Positions 62,253 to 64,000 of a DNA stretch of 64,000 nucleotides are shown piece after piece (position 1 is the stretch's first letter; each line of letters begins with the position of its first letter). The notes beneath the pieces are model-generated. The model searched no databases. It saw only the letters and a program-made list of their open reading frames with translations, and had not been told where the DNA came from. Origin of the DNA: Paraburkholderia silvatlantica. Lineage in GTDB: Bacteria; Pseudomonadota; Gammaproteobacteria; Burkholderiales; Burkholderiaceae. The stretch is from the NCBI RefSeq assembly GCF_003096715.1, contig NZ_QEOL01000028.1, forward strand, positions 58,453 through 122,452. Direction: 5' to 3'. Made by a program: the position numbers and the translations under genes.

Positions 62253-62858
62253 TTACTTCTTCTCTTCCTCGCCGCCCTCGGGTGCGCCCTGCGCCGGCGC
62301 CGCCGCGCCGCCCGGCGCCACCGGCTTGAACGGGAAGCTGCTGAACATGTTCTTCGCCTGGTTTTGCATCTGCTCCTGCATCTGCACGAACATGTTCTTC
62401 GACTGCTCGATGTAGCTCGTCATCATGCCCTGCATCATCGGCGCCTGCATGTTCATGAACTGCGACCAGACCTCGGGATTCATCGCATTGCCCTCGTAGA
62501 GGCTCTTCGACTGATCGGCGAGTTTGTTCTGGATGTCGATGAACGCCTGGATGTTCTTTTCCAGGTAGGTGCCCATCATGCCCTGCATCGCATGACCATA
62601 GAAACGGATGATCTGCGACAGCATCGACGACGAGAACATCGGCAGACCGCCGCTTTCCTCTTCGAGAATGATCTGCAGCAGGATGCTGCGCGTCAGATCC
62701 TCGTTGGTTTTCGCGTCGATGACCTTGAACTCCTCCTGCTCCAGCACGAGTTGCTTCACATCAGTCAACGTGATGTACGTGCTCGTCTCCGTGTCGTACA
62801 GCCGACGATTCGGATATTTCTTGATGAGACGTTCGGCGGTTTTCTTTGTAGTCGTCAT
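62253..62858 (-). CDS. phaR: Polyhydroxyalkanoate synthesis repressor PhaR
   Basis: A 201-residue regulator. N-terminal DNA-binding PHB/PHA accumulation domain (ERLIKKYPNRRLYDTETSTY; LTDVKQLVLEQEEFKVIDAK) followed by the helical granule-binding part rich in Gln/Met (MLSQIIRFYGHAMQGMMGTY ... MQEQMQNQAKNMFSSF). It binds both PHA granules and the phasin promoter, so phasin synthesis follows polymer amount. Downstream of phaB. Confidence 0.95.
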   Translation of the reverse strand: MTTTKKTAERLIKKYPNRRLYDTETSTYITLTDVKQLVLEQEEFKVIDAKTNEDLTRSILLQIILEEESGGLPMFSSSMLSQIIRFYGHAMQGMMGTYLEKNIQAFIDIQNKLADQSKSLYEGNAMNPEVWSQFMNMQAPMMQGMMTSYIEQSKNMFVQMQEQMQNQAKNMFSSFPFKPVAPGGAAAPAQGAPEGGEEEKK

Positions 62859-63008
62859 GTGTCGCCCTTGTTAGCGCCAACGCGCGGCGGCCACTGCCGT
62901 CGCGCGTTGGTCTAGCCCGTCAAACGTGCCTGCCCCGGTGAGCAAACAGGCCCGCTGCCGTCCTCGATCCCGGCTTCGCGCGCCCCTGCAGGCGCGCTGC
63001 GCCTGGGA

Positions 63009-63749
63009 TCAGCCCATGTGCAACCCGCCATTCAGCGAGAAGTCAGCACCGGTTGCAAAGCCTGACTCGTCGGACGCGAGCCACGCCACGATCGACGCGA
63101 TTTCCTCTGGCGCGCCGAGACGGCGCACGGGAATCGTTGCGACGATCTTTTCCAGCACGTCGGGTCGGATGGACTTCACCATGTCCGTGCCGATATAGCC
63201 CGGCGAAACGGTGTTGACCGTCACGCCCTTGGTCGCCACCTCCTGGGCCAGCGCCATCGTGAAGCCGTGAATGCCGGCCTTGGCCGTGGAATAGTTGGTC
63301 TGCCCGAACTGGCCCTTCTGGCCGTTCACCGACGAGATATTGATGATGCGGCCCCAGCCGCGCTCGACCATGCCGTCGATCACCTGCTTCGTGACGTTGA
63401 AGAGGCTCGTGAGATTGGTGTCGATCACCGCCGTCCAGTCTTCGCGCGTCATCTTGCGGAAGACGACGTCGCGCGTAATGCCGGCGTTGTTCACGAGCAC
63501 GTCGATTTCACCGACCTCGGCCTTGATCTTGTCGAACGCCTGGCGCGTCGAGTCCCAATCGCCCACGTTGCCTTCCGAGGCCACGAAGTCGAAACCGAGC
63601 GCCTTCTGATCTTCCAGCCACTTCACGCGGCGCGGCGAATGCGGGCCGCAGCCGGCGACCACCTTGAAACCCTGCTTGGCGAGGCGCTGGCAAATGCCCG
63701 TGCCGATGCCGCCCATCCCGCCCGTTACATATGCAATACGCTCTGACAT
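63009..63749 (-). CDS. phaB: Acetoacetyl-CoA reductase
   Basis: A 246-residue short-chain dehydrogenase. Nucleotide-binding TGGMGGIGTGICQRL lies near the N-terminus, NNAGIT at about 88, catalytic Ser in INISSVNGQKGQFGQ, and Tyr/Lys in NYSTAKAG. It reduces acetoacetyl-CoA to (R)-3-hydroxybutyryl-CoA with NADPH for PHB synthesis. GGAG lies 8 bases before ATG 63749; an earlier GTG at 63758 is less likely. Confidence 0.95.
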   Translation of the reverse strand: MSERIAYVTGGMGGIGTGICQRLAKQGFKVVAGCGPHSPRRVKWLEDQKALGFDFVASEGNVGDWDSTRQAFDKIKAEVGEIDVLVNNAGITRDVVFRKMTREDWTAVIDTNLTSLFNVTKQVIDGMVERGWGRIINISSVNGQKGQFGQTNYSTAKAGIHGFTMALAQEVATKGVTVNTVSPGYIGTDMVKSIRPDVLEKIVATIPVRRLGAPEEIASIVAWLASDESGFATGADFSLNGGLHMG

Positions 63750-63906
63750 AAACCACACTCCATTATCGTTTTCTGGCTGCGCCGTTCGACGGCACCGGCC
63801 TCGCTCCTTCCCGCTGCCTCCGCCTGCGCCGCTCGCGGTGACTGGCCGCCCCGCTGGTCACAAGCCAGGCACCGGGACGGACCGCAAGCGGCATACGTCA
63901 ATCACA

Positions 63907-64000
63907 TCAAGCGCGCTCGAGCGCGAGCGCCACGCCCATGCCGCCGCCGATGCACAGCGAGGCGAGACCCCGCTTCGCGTCGCGGCGCTGCATCTCGTGC
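63907..64000 (-). CDS. phaA: PhaA-type acetyl-CoA acetyltransferase, C-terminal end (cut by window edge)
   Basis: The last 30 residues of a thiolase (HEMQRRDAKRGLASLCIGGG then MGVALALERA), including the second catalytic Cys in SLCIGGG. It lies upstream of phaB on the same strand, the standard pha(C)AB(R) order. phaC is presumably just outside the window. Confidence 0.9.
   Translation of the reverse strand, partial: HEMQRRDAKRGLASLCIGGGMGVALALERA

Overview
The window is a high-GC proteobacterial chromosome of Burkholderiaceae type, most likely Paraburkholderia, Caballeronia or Burkholderia. The evidence is gene order (ppiD, tRNA-Asp, tRNA-Val, hupB, lon, clpX, clpP, tig), a polyhydroxybutyrate gene set (bktB-like thiolase, phaR, phaB, phaA) and the protein sequences themselves. 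Species assignment is inference.

Layout. 1-7.6 kb is the proteostasis block: ppiD fragment, two tRNAs, hupB, lon, clpX, clpP and tig, all on the minus strand. 8.0-9.9 kb holds a glycerate kinase and a MarR regulator. 10-13.3 kb is a graveyard: the 3' end of a group II intron, an IS21 istB fragment and an IS3 transposase tail lie beside two orphan hypothetical genes. 27.5-30.7 kb has a squalene/phytoene-synthase-like protein, a DUF1501 protein with a decayed DUF1800 partner, and a small secreted protein. 30.9-43 kb is core: ompR-envZ, a peroxiredoxin, an acyltransferase, ispF-ispD, mfd, argE, a PLP dehydratase and mscL. 43-48 kb is a three-gene phosphorelay cluster. 48-64 kb has an AsmA protein, fetAB-like ABC transporter genes, a stand-alone LigD polymerase domain, serB, metC-like, bktB-like, a KDG-kinase-like gene, rimO, an XRE regulator, and phaR-phaB-phaA.

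The exciting part is an AT-rich integrated element of about 13.8 kb (13375-27186). It has split a chromosomal tRNA-Leu(UAG) gene exactly at the anticodon loop: the 3' half is at 13327-13383 and the 5' half at 27178-27216, with a 9-bp core repeat at both junctions. The element carries its own intact but divergent tRNA-Leu(UAG) at 26850-26933, apparently to replace the gene it destroys. It encodes a tyrosine integrase, repeated CCCAAACT boxes at both ends, a MobC/MobA-like pair with a candidate oriT, a second HUH initiator of the phage gpA family, an HNH protein, an AT-hook HTH protein (possible excision factor), a DotA/TraY-family membrane protein with no other type IVB secretion genes, and a type IV prepilin preceded by a 108-residue N-terminal domain. 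I read it as a mobilizable, probably replicating satellite. It may excise, replicate by rolling circle, and travel through a helper's IncI/Dot-type transfer apparatus while supplying its own DotA/TraY and pilin subunits. The gene content is seen in the sequence; the satellite life style is inference.
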